Of a stretch of 8,824 nucleotides of DNA, positions 1 through 5,799 are shown piece after piece. Positions within the stretch are counted from its first letter, which is position 1. The number at the start of each line of letters is the position of its first letter. The DNA is from Anaerolineae bacterium. Lineage in GTDB: Bacteria; Chloroflexota; Anaerolineae; Aggregatilineales; Aggregatilineaceae. The translations under genes and the position numbers were made by a program. The notes below the pieces were generated by a model. That model did no database searches and was not told where the DNA came from. It saw nothing but the letters and a program-made list of their open reading frames with translations. The stretch spans positions 1-8,824 of the forward strand of contig JAGPFT010000088.1 in assembly GCA_018056405.1 (NCBI GenBank), read 5' to 3'.

Positions 1-239
1 GCGTGCTGACCGCCGGTTGACTGCCTGGCGACTGCCATTACCTGGAAGGTAATGCCAACGCCAAGCGCCGCGTGAAGCGCGTGCAACACTTGCTGGCGCA
101 GATCGGCCTGGAGCCGGAGCGCGCCCGCATGGTGAACCTGTCGTCGGCCATGGCCGGCGAGTTCGTCGCCGCCGTCAACACCATGACCGAGCAGATTGCA
201 GCGCTGGGGCCGAGTCCGTTGCGCCGCGAGCGCAGTTGA
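1..239 (+). CDS. mvhD: Hydrogenase iron-sulfur subunit (MvhD/FlpD family), 3' fragment, probable selenoprotein
   Basis: This is the C-terminal part of an MvhD/FlpD-type protein, the small [2Fe-2S] subunit that passes electrons between a hydrogenase or formate dehydrogenase and heterodisulfide-reductase-like HdrA. The frame is set by codons starting at position 3. It reads V-L-T-A-G, then TGA (18-20), then LPGDCHYLEGN, then NAKRRV, and ends GPSPLRRERS with stop TGA at 237-239. The family motif is G-C-x-x-G-D-C-H-Y, so the TGA falls exactly on the first conserved cysteine, with family-like sequence in the same frame on both sides. Selenocysteine at this position is known in methanogen VhuD and in some bacterial MvhD proteins. 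A SECIS-like hairpin follows at 26-63. The N-terminal part lies outside the window. The alternatives are a nonsense mutation or a sequencing error of TGC to TGA. Family assignment is firm; recoding is likely. Confidence 0.85.
26..63 (+). promoter_or_regulatory. SECIS-like stem-loop downstream of in-frame UGA
   Basis: A perfect 8-bp stem, CATTACCT (36-43) with AGGTAATG (47-54), closes a GGA triloop (44-46). Below a C-C mismatch come TG/CA (33-34 with 56-57), a small asymmetric internal loop, and TGGCG/CGCCA (26-30 with 59-63). The loop starts with G and lies 23 nt after the UGA at 18-20, which fits the known bacterial SECIS pattern of a short stem-loop inside the reading frame just after UGA with G at the start of the apical loop. 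The stem uses His CAT, Gly GGT and Asn AAT, codons that are in the minority in this GC-rich window, consistent with selection on RNA shape. Its function as a SelB-binding element is inferred. Confidence 0.65.
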
Positions 240-285
240 TTGCGGATTGCGAATTTCGGATTGCGGATTGCGAATTGCGGATTGG
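238..285. repeat. Heptamer tandem array (GATTGCG type)
   Basis: Seven units with period 7 start inside the stop codon of the preceding gene: GATTGCG, GATTGCG, AATTTCG, GATTGCG, GATTGCG, AATTGCG, then a partial GATTGG. There is a 21-bp super-period, with two G-starting units followed by one A-starting unit. It resembles the heptanucleotide STRR repeats of cyanobacteria in form, though not in sequence. No coding role is seen. Confidence 0.85.
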
Positions 286-302
286 TGGAGGGCGCAGCGT
301 GG

Positions 303-452
303 CTAAGAGGCCATTTGAGAAGAAGGACAACCCCACCCTAAATCCCTCCCCGCCAGCAGGGAGGGACTTGAGCTTGCTCCCCCTTTCTCCGCTTGCGGGG
401 AAAGGGGGCCGGGGGGATAGGGGTTAGAAAGACTTCTCAAACGGTCTCTAAG
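303..452. repeat. Inverted-repeat element with 19-bp imperfect termini
   Basis: The left end CTAAGAGGCCATTTGAGAA (303-321) matches the reverse complement of 434-452 at 16 of 19 positions. The interior holds two hairpins, one around 345-366 (CCCTCCCC/GGGAGGG) and one around 380-408 (CCCCCTTT/AAAGGGGG), and ends in a GGGGATAGGGGTT motif. A third copy of the terminal sequence, TTCTCAAACGACCTCTTAG, lies at 736-754 and matches the left end even better (17 of 19), so the whole block 303-754 may be one larger element. No transposase is present; it is a MITE-like or REP-like sequence. Confidence 0.7.
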
Positions 453-471
453 CCCCTCCCTCCTTGTGGGG

Positions 472-684
472 TCAGGGGCGGACAGCACCGTGAGAAACAT
501 TGAGAGGGCGTCCGCTTTACCTCACCCCCTGGCCTCGCTGTGCTCGGCCAAGAACCAGACTTCGGAAGTCTTCGAAGACTTCCGAAGTCTCCTGCGGTGA
601 GGCGCGCCAGCGCCGAGCGGGGGTGAGGTAAAGCGAAGACCTGCCCCAGACTATCAGCCGATCTCAACCCCTGTCCGCCCCTGA
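472..684. repeat. Nested palindromic element, copy A
   Basis: The outer termini are TCAGGGGCGGACAG (472-485) and its exact complement CTGTCCGCCCCTGA (671-684). Inside lies a second perfect inverted repeat, GCTTTACCTCACCCCC (514-529) with GGGGGTGAGGTAAAGC (619-634). At the centre is a 34-bp perfect palindrome (557-590). The same composite occurs in opposite orientation at 5832-6030, with about 35 bp of unique flank on each side between the outer and inner termini being nearly identical. No reading frame encodes a transposase, so this is a non-autonomous element or a large REP-like structure. Confidence 0.8.
557..590. repeat. 34-bp perfect palindrome built of two AGACTTCGGAAGTCT-type units
   Basis: AGACTTCGGAAGTCT (557-571), a TCGA-type junction and AGACTTCCGAAGTCT (576-590) form one continuous dyad. 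Each 15-mer is itself self-complementary except at its centre base. The same pair of units, in swapped order, forms the palindrome at 4634-4667. It occupies the core of copy A, where copies B, C and D instead have a CTCTCC/GGAGAG palindrome. Confidence 0.85.
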
Positions 685-831
685 TCTCCTTGGGGGGGAA
701 GGGCCGGGGATGGGGGGCAAAGGCAGGCGCACGAGTTCTCAAACGACCTCTTAGGGTGGGGTAAACCATCGAACAGCCATTGGTGGACTTCCGCCAACGT
801 GCACCAGAGCCTGCGCTCCGCACACCTGCTG
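685..831. other. Non-coding remainder of the 660-bp spacer
   Basis: After copy A the spacer continues with a purine-rich run (690-720), which partly pairs with the pyrimidine-rich run before copy A (453-470) and so extends that inverted repeat outward. Next comes the terminal-repeat copy at 736-754. The stretch 763-831 shows no repeat, promoter or coding signal that I can support. Confidence 0.5.
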
Positions 832-880
832 CTCACTGACTACCGACCACCGATCACCGACGACCGATCACTGACAACTT
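832..880. repeat. Heptamer tandem array (ACCACCG type) just upstream of the UroD-like gene
   Basis: The units are CTCACTG, ACTACCG, ACCACCG, ATCACCG, ACGACCG, ATCACTG and ACAACTT, a degenerate period-7 array following the form A-N-N-A-C-C-G. It ends 6 bp before the ribosome binding site of the gene at 901, so it lies in the 5' untranslated or promoter region. It differs in sequence from the array at 238-285 but shares the period and the habit of abutting a gene boundary. Confidence 0.75.
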
Positions 881-900
881 CCAACCAGAAAGGCTTACCC

Positions 901-1989
901 ATGAAACCACGCGAGCGCATCCTGGCCGCGCTGAGCCACGAAGAACCGGATCGCTGTCCGATGCAGGTCAGCTTCACGCCGGAGTTCGCCGACCGCCTGC
1001 GCGCTGACCTGCAGATGAAGGGCCAGCGCGTCCACAACCCGCACGGCGGCGGCAACACCTACGAGCTGGAGCGGGCGCTGGGCGAGGACATGCTGCTCAC
1101 CTCAGTCGGCTGGGCCAACTCGTACTACCAGCAGCCGGGCGCGTACACCGACGAGTGGGGCATCGGCTGGGACTCTCACCCCTACGAGACGCCCTTCGGC
1201 ACCGGCCACTACACCGAGATCGTTTCGCACCCGCTGGCCGACGACCAGGCGATCCTCTCCTACACGCCGCCCGACCCGCACCGCCCGGAGCTATACGCCG
1301 AGGCCGAGCGCGTCCTGCGCGAGTTCCAGGGCGACTACTGGATCGTCGGCGTGACGGTGACAACCATCTTCGAGACGGCCTGGGCGCTGCGCGGCCTGCA
1401 ACAGATGTTGGTGGATTTCGTCGAGAATCCCGACCTGGCCGACGCCATCCTGGAGATTCCCTACCAGTATCACCTGACCGCCGCCAAAAAGCTGGTGCAG
1501 ATGGGTGTGGACATGATCTGGACAGGCGACGACGTGGGCACGCAGCACGCCATGCTCATCTCGCCGCGCCACTGGCGGCGCTTCCTCAAGCCGCGCATGG
1601 CCCACTTCATCGCCGAGCTAAAGGCGATCAACCCGGCGCTCAAGGTCGCCTATCACAGCGATGGCAACATCCTGCCGATCATCCCGGAGCTGATCGAGAT
1701 CGGCCTGGACATCCTCAACCCGATCCAGCCGGCCAGCATGGACCCTGCCGAGGTCAAGCGGCAGTTCGGCGACCGGTTGTGCTTCTGGGGCAGCATTGAC
1801 GAGCAGCACACCCTGCCCTACGGCTCGCCGGACGACGTGCGCGCCGAGGTGCTGCGGCGACTGCGCACGCTCGGCAAGGGCGGCGGGCTGATCATCGGCC
1901 CCACGCATCACGTGCAGCTTGACACGCCGCTGGAGAACTTCTGGGCGATGGTCCACACCATCCGCGAGACGGCCTACCGCGATCTGTGA
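901..1989 (+). CDS. UroD-like protein (COG0407, MtaA/CmuA-related), first paralogue
   Basis: The 362-residue protein has the uroporphyrinogen-decarboxylase/methylcobamide:CoM methyltransferase TIM-barrel fold, judged from motifs: an RERILAAL...EPDR start (residues 4-18), GDDVGTQ (209-215), H-S-D-G at 252-255 followed by ILPIIPELIEIGLDILNPIQP, and a C-terminal GGLIIGPTHHVQ segment. It lacks the Arg-rich N-terminal signature of haem-pathway UroD, so it is unlikely to be HemE. Asp254 stands where MtaA has the zinc-binding Cys of His-x-Cys, so a zinc-thiolate methyltransferase role is also doubtful; the substrate is unknown. ATG at 901 was chosen because AGAAAGG (887-893) lies 7 nt upstream. A GTG at 799 would read through the heptamer array and has no ribosome site. 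The paralogue follows after a 200-bp spacer. Confidence 0.88.
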   Translation: MKPRERILAALSHEEPDRCPMQVSFTPEFADRLRADLQMKGQRVHNPHGGGNTYELERALGEDMLLTSVGWANSYYQQPGAYTDEWGIGWDSHPYETPFGTGHYTEIVSHPLADDQAILSYTPPDPHRPELYAEAERVLREFQGDYWIVGVTVTTIFETAWALRGLQQMLVDFVENPDLADAILEIPYQYHLTAAKKLVQMGVDMIWTGDDVGTQHAMLISPRHWRRFLKPRMAHFIAELKAINPALKVAYHSDGNILPIIPELIEIGLDILNPIQPASMDPAEVKRQFGDRLCFWGSIDEQHTLPYGSPDDVRAEVLRRLRTLGKGGGLIIGPTHHVQLDTPLENFWAMVHTIRETAYRDL

Positions 1990-2001
1990 GCGAGGGCGCT
2001 G

Positions 2002-2096
2002 GTTTACCTCACCCTTACCTCGCTGCGCTCGGTTTCCCCTCTCCATGCATGGAGAGGGGGAGTCGAGGCGGTTCACCGCCGAGACGGGGGTGAGGT
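2002..2096. repeat. Palindromic repeat, copy B (inner module only)
   Basis: The left terminus GTTTACCTCACCC pairs with the right terminus GGGGGTGAGGT (2086-2096). The centre is a 24-bp perfect palindrome (2036-2059) of the CCCCTCTCC...GGAGAGGGG form around ATGCAT. It lacks the outer TCAGGGGCGGACAG termini of copies A and D, so the inner module exists on its own. It fills most of the spacer between the two UroD-like genes. Confidence 0.75.
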
Positions 2097-2128
2097 CCGT
2101 AGGGGCGTATTGCGATACGCCCCTACGG
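2097..2128. repeat. Perfect 14-bp hairpin with TGCG loop
   Basis: CCGTAGGGGCGTAT (2097-2110) pairs fully with ATACGCCCCTACGG (2115-2128) around TGCG. It directly abuts copy B with no bases between. No T-run follows on either strand, so it is not a standard intrinsic terminator. In the RNA between two co-directional genes it would be a very stable hairpin and could alter expression or stability of the downstream part. Confidence 0.8.
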
Positions 2129-2189
2129 GATACAGCGGCACGGTACCTCTCCCGGTAGCGGTGCATACACCCTGAAGGACACCACACCC

Positions 2190-3224
2190 ATGACCCTGAC
2201 CCCCAAAGAACGGATGCGGCGGGCGCTGCGCTACGAACCAGTTGACCGCCTGCCCACGCAGATCAACTACACCGGCGCGATGGGCGAACGGCTGGCCGCG
2301 CACTTCGGCGTGCCGCGCGCCGACCTGCCCCATCGCCTGGGCAATCACCTGCTGCGCGTGGACATCAGCCACACGCCGCGCCTGAGCGACGATGGCAAGG
2401 TCGCCTACGACTGGTGGGGCGTGGGCTTCGACACCCAGGAAGAGGGCTACTTCATCCGCCACAGCCCGCTGGCCGAGCGCAAAGACCTGGACGCCTTCCC
2501 CTGGCCCGATGCGCACGCCCCCGGCCTGCTGCGCGACGCCGAGCGCATCATCGCCCAGGACGCGGGCCAGCACTTCGTCGCGCCCAACTTCGGCTTCGCC
2601 CTGTTCGAGCGGGCCTACACCCTGCGCGGCTTCGACACGTTCCTGGCGGACATGGCCCTCGACCCGGACTTCGCCGGGGAATTGCTGGATCGCATCACGG
2701 CCATCCAGGAGGCGCTGATTCGCCGCTTCCTGGCCCTGGGCGTGGACGGCGTGTATTTCGGCGACGACTATGGCGCGCAGAAACACACGCTCTTCTCGCC
2801 GCGCATGTGGCGCGCGCTGATCAAGCCTCGCCTGGCACGGCTGTTCGCGCCGGTGCGCAAGGCCGGGCTGCCCGTGCTGATGCACTCCGACGGCGACATC
2901 GCCGCCATCCTGCCCGACCTGGTGGAGATCGGGCTGACGGCGCTCAACCCGGTGCAGCCGGAGGTGATCGATTACGGCTGGCTGCGGGCGACCTTCGGCG
3001 AGCGACTGGCCTACTACGGCGGCGTCTCGACGCAGACGGTGCTGCCGCACGGCTCGCCGGCGGAGGTGCACGCGGCGGTCTTCGCGGTGGCGCGCGCCCT
3101 GGCCCCCGACGGCACAGGACTGGTCATCGCGCCCTCGCATCGCATGATGCAGGACATTCCGTTGGCGAATGTCGAGGCGCTGCTGGATGCTTTCGCCGTA
3201 CTGGAGGGAGATGCATGGTACTGA
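2190..3224 (+). CDS. UroD-like protein (COG0407, MtaA/CmuA-related), second paralogue
   Basis: The 344-residue protein is a diverged paralogue of the gene at 901-1989. It shares the start RMRRALRYEPVDRLP, the GDDYGAQ motif (residues 191-197), a following SPRMWRALIKPRL stretch, H-S-D-G-D (232-236) with ILPDLVEIGLTALNPVQPE, and the C-terminal TGLVIAPSH segment. As in the first copy, Asp234 replaces the zinc-ligand Cys of MtaA-type methyltransferases, and haem UroD signatures are absent. Two different copies side by side suggest a heteromer or two substrates; no activity can be assigned. GAAGGA (2174-2179) lies 10 nt before the ATG. The 3' end overlaps the next gene by 10 bp (3215-3224), which indicates translational coupling with the kinase. 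Confidence 0.88.
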   Translation: MTLTPKERMRRALRYEPVDRLPTQINYTGAMGERLAAHFGVPRADLPHRLGNHLLRVDISHTPRLSDDGKVAYDWWGVGFDTQEEGYFIRHSPLAERKDLDAFPWPDAHAPGLLRDAERIIAQDAGQHFVAPNFGFALFERAYTLRGFDTFLADMALDPDFAGELLDRITAIQEALIRRFLALGVDGVYFGDDYGAQKHTLFSPRMWRALIKPRLARLFAPVRKAGLPVLMHSDGDIAAILPDLVEIGLTALNPVQPEVIDYGWLRATFGERLAYYGGVSTQTVLPHGSPAEVHAAVFAVARALAPDGTGLVIAPSHRMMQDIPLANVEALLDAFAVLEGDAWY

Positions 3225-4396
3225 GCGAGACGGACAAGCGGATCGGGCGCGTGCGGGCGGCGTTCGCCGCGCTCTACGGCGGGGAGCCGACCCTCTGGGT
3301 GCAGGCACCGGGCCGCGTAGACCTGATGGGCAGCCACACCGACTACAACGAGGGCTACGTGCTGACCATGCCCATTGACCGCACCACCTGGATCGCCGCC
3401 CGCCCGCGCGACGACCGGCTGGTACGCATCCATTCGCTGAACCTGGAAAGCGGCGAGACGTTCAGCCTGGACGACACCCAGCGCAGCGCGGCGGTCCCCT
3501 GGACGGACTACGTGCGCGGCGTAGCCAAAGTGCTGCAGGACGAGGGCTATGCCTTGCGCGGCTTCGACGGGCTGGTGCACAGCACGGTGCCCTTCGGCAG
3601 CGGGCTGAGTTCGTCGGCGGCGCTGGAAGTGGCGACGGCGACCCTCTTCAACACACTGGGCGATCTGCGCCTCGATGCGGTGCGGCTGGCCGTGCTCTGC
3701 CAGCGGGCGGAGAACACCTTCGTCGGCGTCAACTGCGGCATCCTCGACCAGTACACGTCGGCGGCGGGGCGCGCCGGGCATGTCCTGCTGCTCGACTGCC
3801 GCCATCTGACGCACACCGTCGCCCCCATTCACCCGGACATCCGCATCGTCATCTGCGATACGCGCTACAAGCGCGCCCTGACCGGCTCCGAGTACCCGCA
3901 GCGGCGCGCCCAGTGCGAGGCCGGGGCGGCGGCGCTGGCGGCGATCACCCCCGGCGTGCGGGCGCTGCGCGATGTGAGCCTGGTACAGCTTGACGCGGCG
4001 CGGACGTCGCTCGACGAGACGGTGTATCGGCGGGGCCGCTTCATCATCCAGGAGAATCAGCGCGTGCTCGACCTGAGCCAGGCGCTATCGGCGAAGGATG
4101 TCCCCTGCATTGCCGCGCTGACGGCGGAGTCGTTCGCTGGAGCGCGCGACCTGTACGAGATCGTCGTGCCGCAGATGGAAGCGATGATCGCCGCCATGCG
4201 CTGCGCGCCCGGCGCCCTCGGCGCGCGGCAGGCGGGCGCGGGCTTCGGCGGGTGCATGGTCGCCTTCGTCGAGCGCGACTGTGTAGAGGCGTTCAGCGCG
4301 CACGTCCGCGCCGCCTACCAGGACGCGACCGGCATCGAGAGCGCGGTCTACGCGGTCGAGGCCGCGCCAGGGGCGGGGCTGCTGGCGGTCGGCTAG
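3215..4396 (+). CDS. galK: Galactokinase-family GHMP kinase with altered sugar-binding residue
   Basis: The 393-residue cytoplasmic kinase would phosphorylate galactose or a related sugar at C1 using ATP (Leloir pathway entry if it is true GalK). Motifs in order: APGRVDLMGSHTDYNEGYV (residues 31-49, galactokinase signature), PFGSGLSSSAA (126-136, ATP-binding GHMP motif), GILDQY with catalytic-base Asp178, SEY with Tyr227, and GARQAGAGFGGC (336-347). Arg34, His41 and Asp43 are kept, but Ser40 replaces the Glu of the usual G-E-H-T-D-Y, a residue that contacts the sugar in human GALK1 (Glu43). Length matches the family. ATG at 3215 has GGAGG (3203-3207) 7 nt upstream and lies inside the end of the UroD-like gene. 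The open frame extends upstream within that gene but shows no kinase sequence there. The family is secure; the sugar is less so. Confidence 0.9.
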   Translation: MVLSETDKRIGRVRAAFAALYGGEPTLWVQAPGRVDLMGSHTDYNEGYVLTMPIDRTTWIAARPRDDRLVRIHSLNLESGETFSLDDTQRSAAVPWTDYVRGVAKVLQDEGYALRGFDGLVHSTVPFGSGLSSSAALEVATATLFNTLGDLRLDAVRLAVLCQRAENTFVGVNCGILDQYTSAAGRAGHVLLLDCRHLTHTVAPIHPDIRIVICDTRYKRALTGSEYPQRRAQCEAGAAALAAITPGVRALRDVSLVQLDAARTSLDETVYRRGRFIIQENQRVLDLSQALSAKDVPCIAALTAESFAGARDLYEIVVPQMEAMIAAMRCAPGALGARQAGAGFGGCMVAFVERDCVEAFSAHVRAAYQDATGIESAVYAVEAAPGAGLLAVG

Positions 4397-4481
4397 CGGG
4401 GAGAGCGAGATTCACCGCAGAGACGCAGAGGGCGCAGAAGTCAGCTCAGGTAAGGAATGAAGAGGCGAGTTGCCGTGCCCC

Positions 4482-4584
4482 GGTTTACCTCACCCCCGCT
4501 CGGCGCTGGCGCGCCTCGCCGCCCCCTCTCCATGCATGGAGAGGGGGCAAGCCAAGCGAAGCGAGGCTGGGGGTGAGGTAAACC
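4482..4584. repeat. Palindromic repeat, copy C (inner module)
   Basis: It has perfect 16-bp termini, GGTTTACCTCACCCCC (4482-4497) and GGGGGTGAGGTAAACC (4569-4584), around a 28-bp perfect palindrome (4521-4548) centred on ATGCAT. Between them lie GCTCGGCGCTGGCGCG and a GCGAAGCGAGGC segment, almost the same as in copy D and in the same orientation. It lacks the outer termini of A and D. Confidence 0.85.
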
Positions 4585-4633
4585 TTCGGAATTCGCAAAG
4601 TCTTCCTGAGATCGCAGAGACACAGAAAGAACA

Positions 4634-4667
4634 AGACTTCCGAAGTCTGCGCAGACTTCGGAAGTCT
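4634..4667. terminator. 34-bp palindrome, possible bidirectional terminator
   Basis: AGACTTCCGAAGTCT and AGACTTCGGAAGTCT flank a GCGC junction, giving a perfect dyad. On the minus strand it is followed by TTGTTCTTTC and lies 46 bp past the end of the ABC ATPase gene. On the plus strand it is followed by a pyrimidine-rich run with several Ts. Placement between convergent genes fits a terminator for both. The T-runs are imperfect, and a purely repetitive origin is also possible because the same units form the core of copy A. Confidence 0.45.
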
Positions 4668-4713
4668 GCTCTTCTTCTCTCTGTGCCCTCTGCGTCTCTG
4701 TGGTGCGCTTTCC

Positions 4714-5733
4714 CTACCCCTGGGCCGCGCGCAGCGCCGCGATCAGCGCGTGCAGCGAGCCGTAGTCGCCGCTGACACCGCCCGCCGTATAGCGCCAGCG
4801 CGGACTCCCCCCTCCGCCCAGCACTTCGACGCGGGCGAACGCCTCTCCGTCCTCGTCTGTCACGCGGTAGCCCTCGCGCTCCAGGGCGCGGCGCGTCCAC
4901 AGGGCGGGCAGGCCCTCGCCGACCAGCGTCACGTCGCCCGCGCTCGCGGCGACGATGGCGAACGTCCCTGTCTGCCGGTCGAAGGCGATCCCCTCGCTGG
5001 CGAACGTCGCTTCCAGCGCCCCGCCCAGCACCAGGTCTTCCGGCGCGCCGTCGTGCAGCGGCCCGCCGTGCGGCAGCAGCCACAGGCGGTCGGCGCTGCG
5101 CAGGGCCAGATCGAGGTCGTGGGTCGAAAGGAGGATGGCCCGCCCGGTCTGGCGGGTCAGAGCGCGCAGCACGCGCAGGATCTCGACGCGGTTGGGCAGG
5201 TCGAGGAAGGCCGTCGGCTCGTCGAGCAGCATGACCAGCGGCTCCTGGGCCAGCGCGCGGGCGATCATGATCTTCTGGCGCTCGCCATCGCTCAATTCGC
5301 TGATCGGGCGCGCGGCGAGCGGTTTGGCCCCCACCGCCTCCATCGCCCAGCGGACGACTGCCTCATCGTGCGCGGTCAGCCGCCCCGTCCAGTCGGTGTA
5401 GGGATGGCGGCCCAGCGCCGCCAGCGCGTAGGCGGTCAGGTGCCCGTCCTCGACGCGGTCGGTCAGCACGATGCTCATCCGCCGGGCGCGCTCGCGCGGC
5501 TCCAGCGCGGCGACGGGGTCCCCGCCCAACCGGACTTCCCCGGCCAGCGCGGGCTGCATCCCGGCCAGCGTGCGCAGCAGGGTGGACTTGCCCGCGCCGT
5601 TCGGCCCGGCCAGGCAGACCAGCTCGCCGGGGTAGAGCGCCGCCATCAGACGTTCGGCGACGACGGTCGGCGCGCGGCGCGGCACGGCATAGCCGATGGT
5701 CAGGTCGCGGGCGATGAGGACGGGATCGGGCAT
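4714..5733 (-). CDS. ABC transporter ATPase (FecE/BtuD type) with C-terminal extension
   Basis: The 339-residue ATPase would power the permease encoded at 6120-7244. Visible motifs: Walker A GPNGAGKST (residues 43-51), signature LSDGE (147-151), Walker B VMLLDEP (167-173) with catalytic Glu172, D-loop FLDL and switch His205 (STHD). At the Q-loop position the sequence is IVLTDR, with Thr in place of Gln, as I recall from some FecE-like ATPases. After about residue 250 there is an 85-90 residue tail (AFDRQTGTFAIV... to the end) that is not part of the ATPase core and makes the protein longer than the usual 250-270. ATG at 5733 is preferred; a TTG at 5739 is in frame but gives no better ribosome site, and the GATAGG upstream is weak. 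The substrate (corrinoid, haem or siderophore) cannot be told from sequence. Confidence 0.9.
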   Translation of the reverse strand: MPDPVLIARDLTIGYAVPRRAPTVVAERLMAALYPGELVCLAGPNGAGKSTLLRTLAGMQPALAGEVRLGGDPVAALEPRERARRMSIVLTDRVEDGHLTAYALAALGRHPYTDWTGRLTAHDEAVVRWAMEAVGAKPLAARPISELSDGERQKIMIARALAQEPLVMLLDEPTAFLDLPNRVEILRVLRALTRQTGRAILLSTHDLDLALRSADRLWLLPHGGPLHDGAPEDLVLGGALEATFASEGIAFDRQTGTFAIVAASAGDVTLVGEGLPALWTRRALEREGYRVTDEDGEAFARVEVLGGGGSPRWRYTAGGVSGDYGSLHALIAALRAAQG

Positions 5734-5799
5734 CGTCAACCTATCGGTCTCTAGAGCGTGTTATGAACTCCACACGCCAAGCGTAGCGTGCCGCACATT

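Larger units (their letters stand above)
4413..4705. repeat. Large inverted repeat bounding the convergent spacer
   Basis: The left arm (4413-4438, CACCGCAGAGACGCAGAGGG followed by CGCAGA) pairs with the right arm (4680-4705, TCTGTGCCCTCTGCG followed by TCTCTGTGGTG) at 24 of 26 positions. A partial extra copy of the arm lies at 4613-4626. Enclosed are palindromic copy C and the 34-bp palindrome. The arms sit 16 bp after the kinase stop and 8 bp before the end of the ABC ATPase gene, so the unit spans almost the whole convergent spacer. Confidence 0.8.

Noticed and set aside
18..20. TGA as evidence of a pseudogene
   Set aside because: The position is exactly that of a Cys known to be Sec in relatives, the frame continues with conserved family sequence to a natural C-terminus, and a SECIS-like hairpin follows. 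Not fully excluded.
238..880. CRISPR array in the first spacer
   Set aside because: The repeats are heptamers in tandem and nested palindromes, without 24-40 bp direct repeats separated by unique spacers, and no cas genes are present.
2414..3214. Upstream extension of the kinase frame inside the second UroD-like gene
   Set aside because: The extension is Arg/Ala/Gly-rich shadow sequence; kinase motifs begin only after ATG 3215, which has a good ribosome site.
901..3224. Haem-pathway uroporphyrinogen decarboxylase (hemE)
   Set aside because: The N-terminal Arg-rich active-site signature of HemE is absent, there are two diverged copies, and no other haem genes are nearby.
2073..3308. A 411-codon open frame on the minus strand opposite the second UroD-like gene
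   Set aside because: Its translation is low-complexity (rich in Arg, Gln, His and Val), matches no family I know, and lies antisense to a clear UroD-like protein in GC-rich DNA where such shadow frames are common.
3014..3832. A 272-codon minus-strand open frame over the kinase gene
   Set aside because: It is antisense to well-conserved galactokinase motifs and has no recognisable domain.
4750..5754. A 334-codon plus-strand open frame over the ABC ATPase gene
   Set aside because: It is antisense to Walker A, signature and Walker B motifs; its composition (many Gln, Arg, Ala) is typical of a shadow frame.
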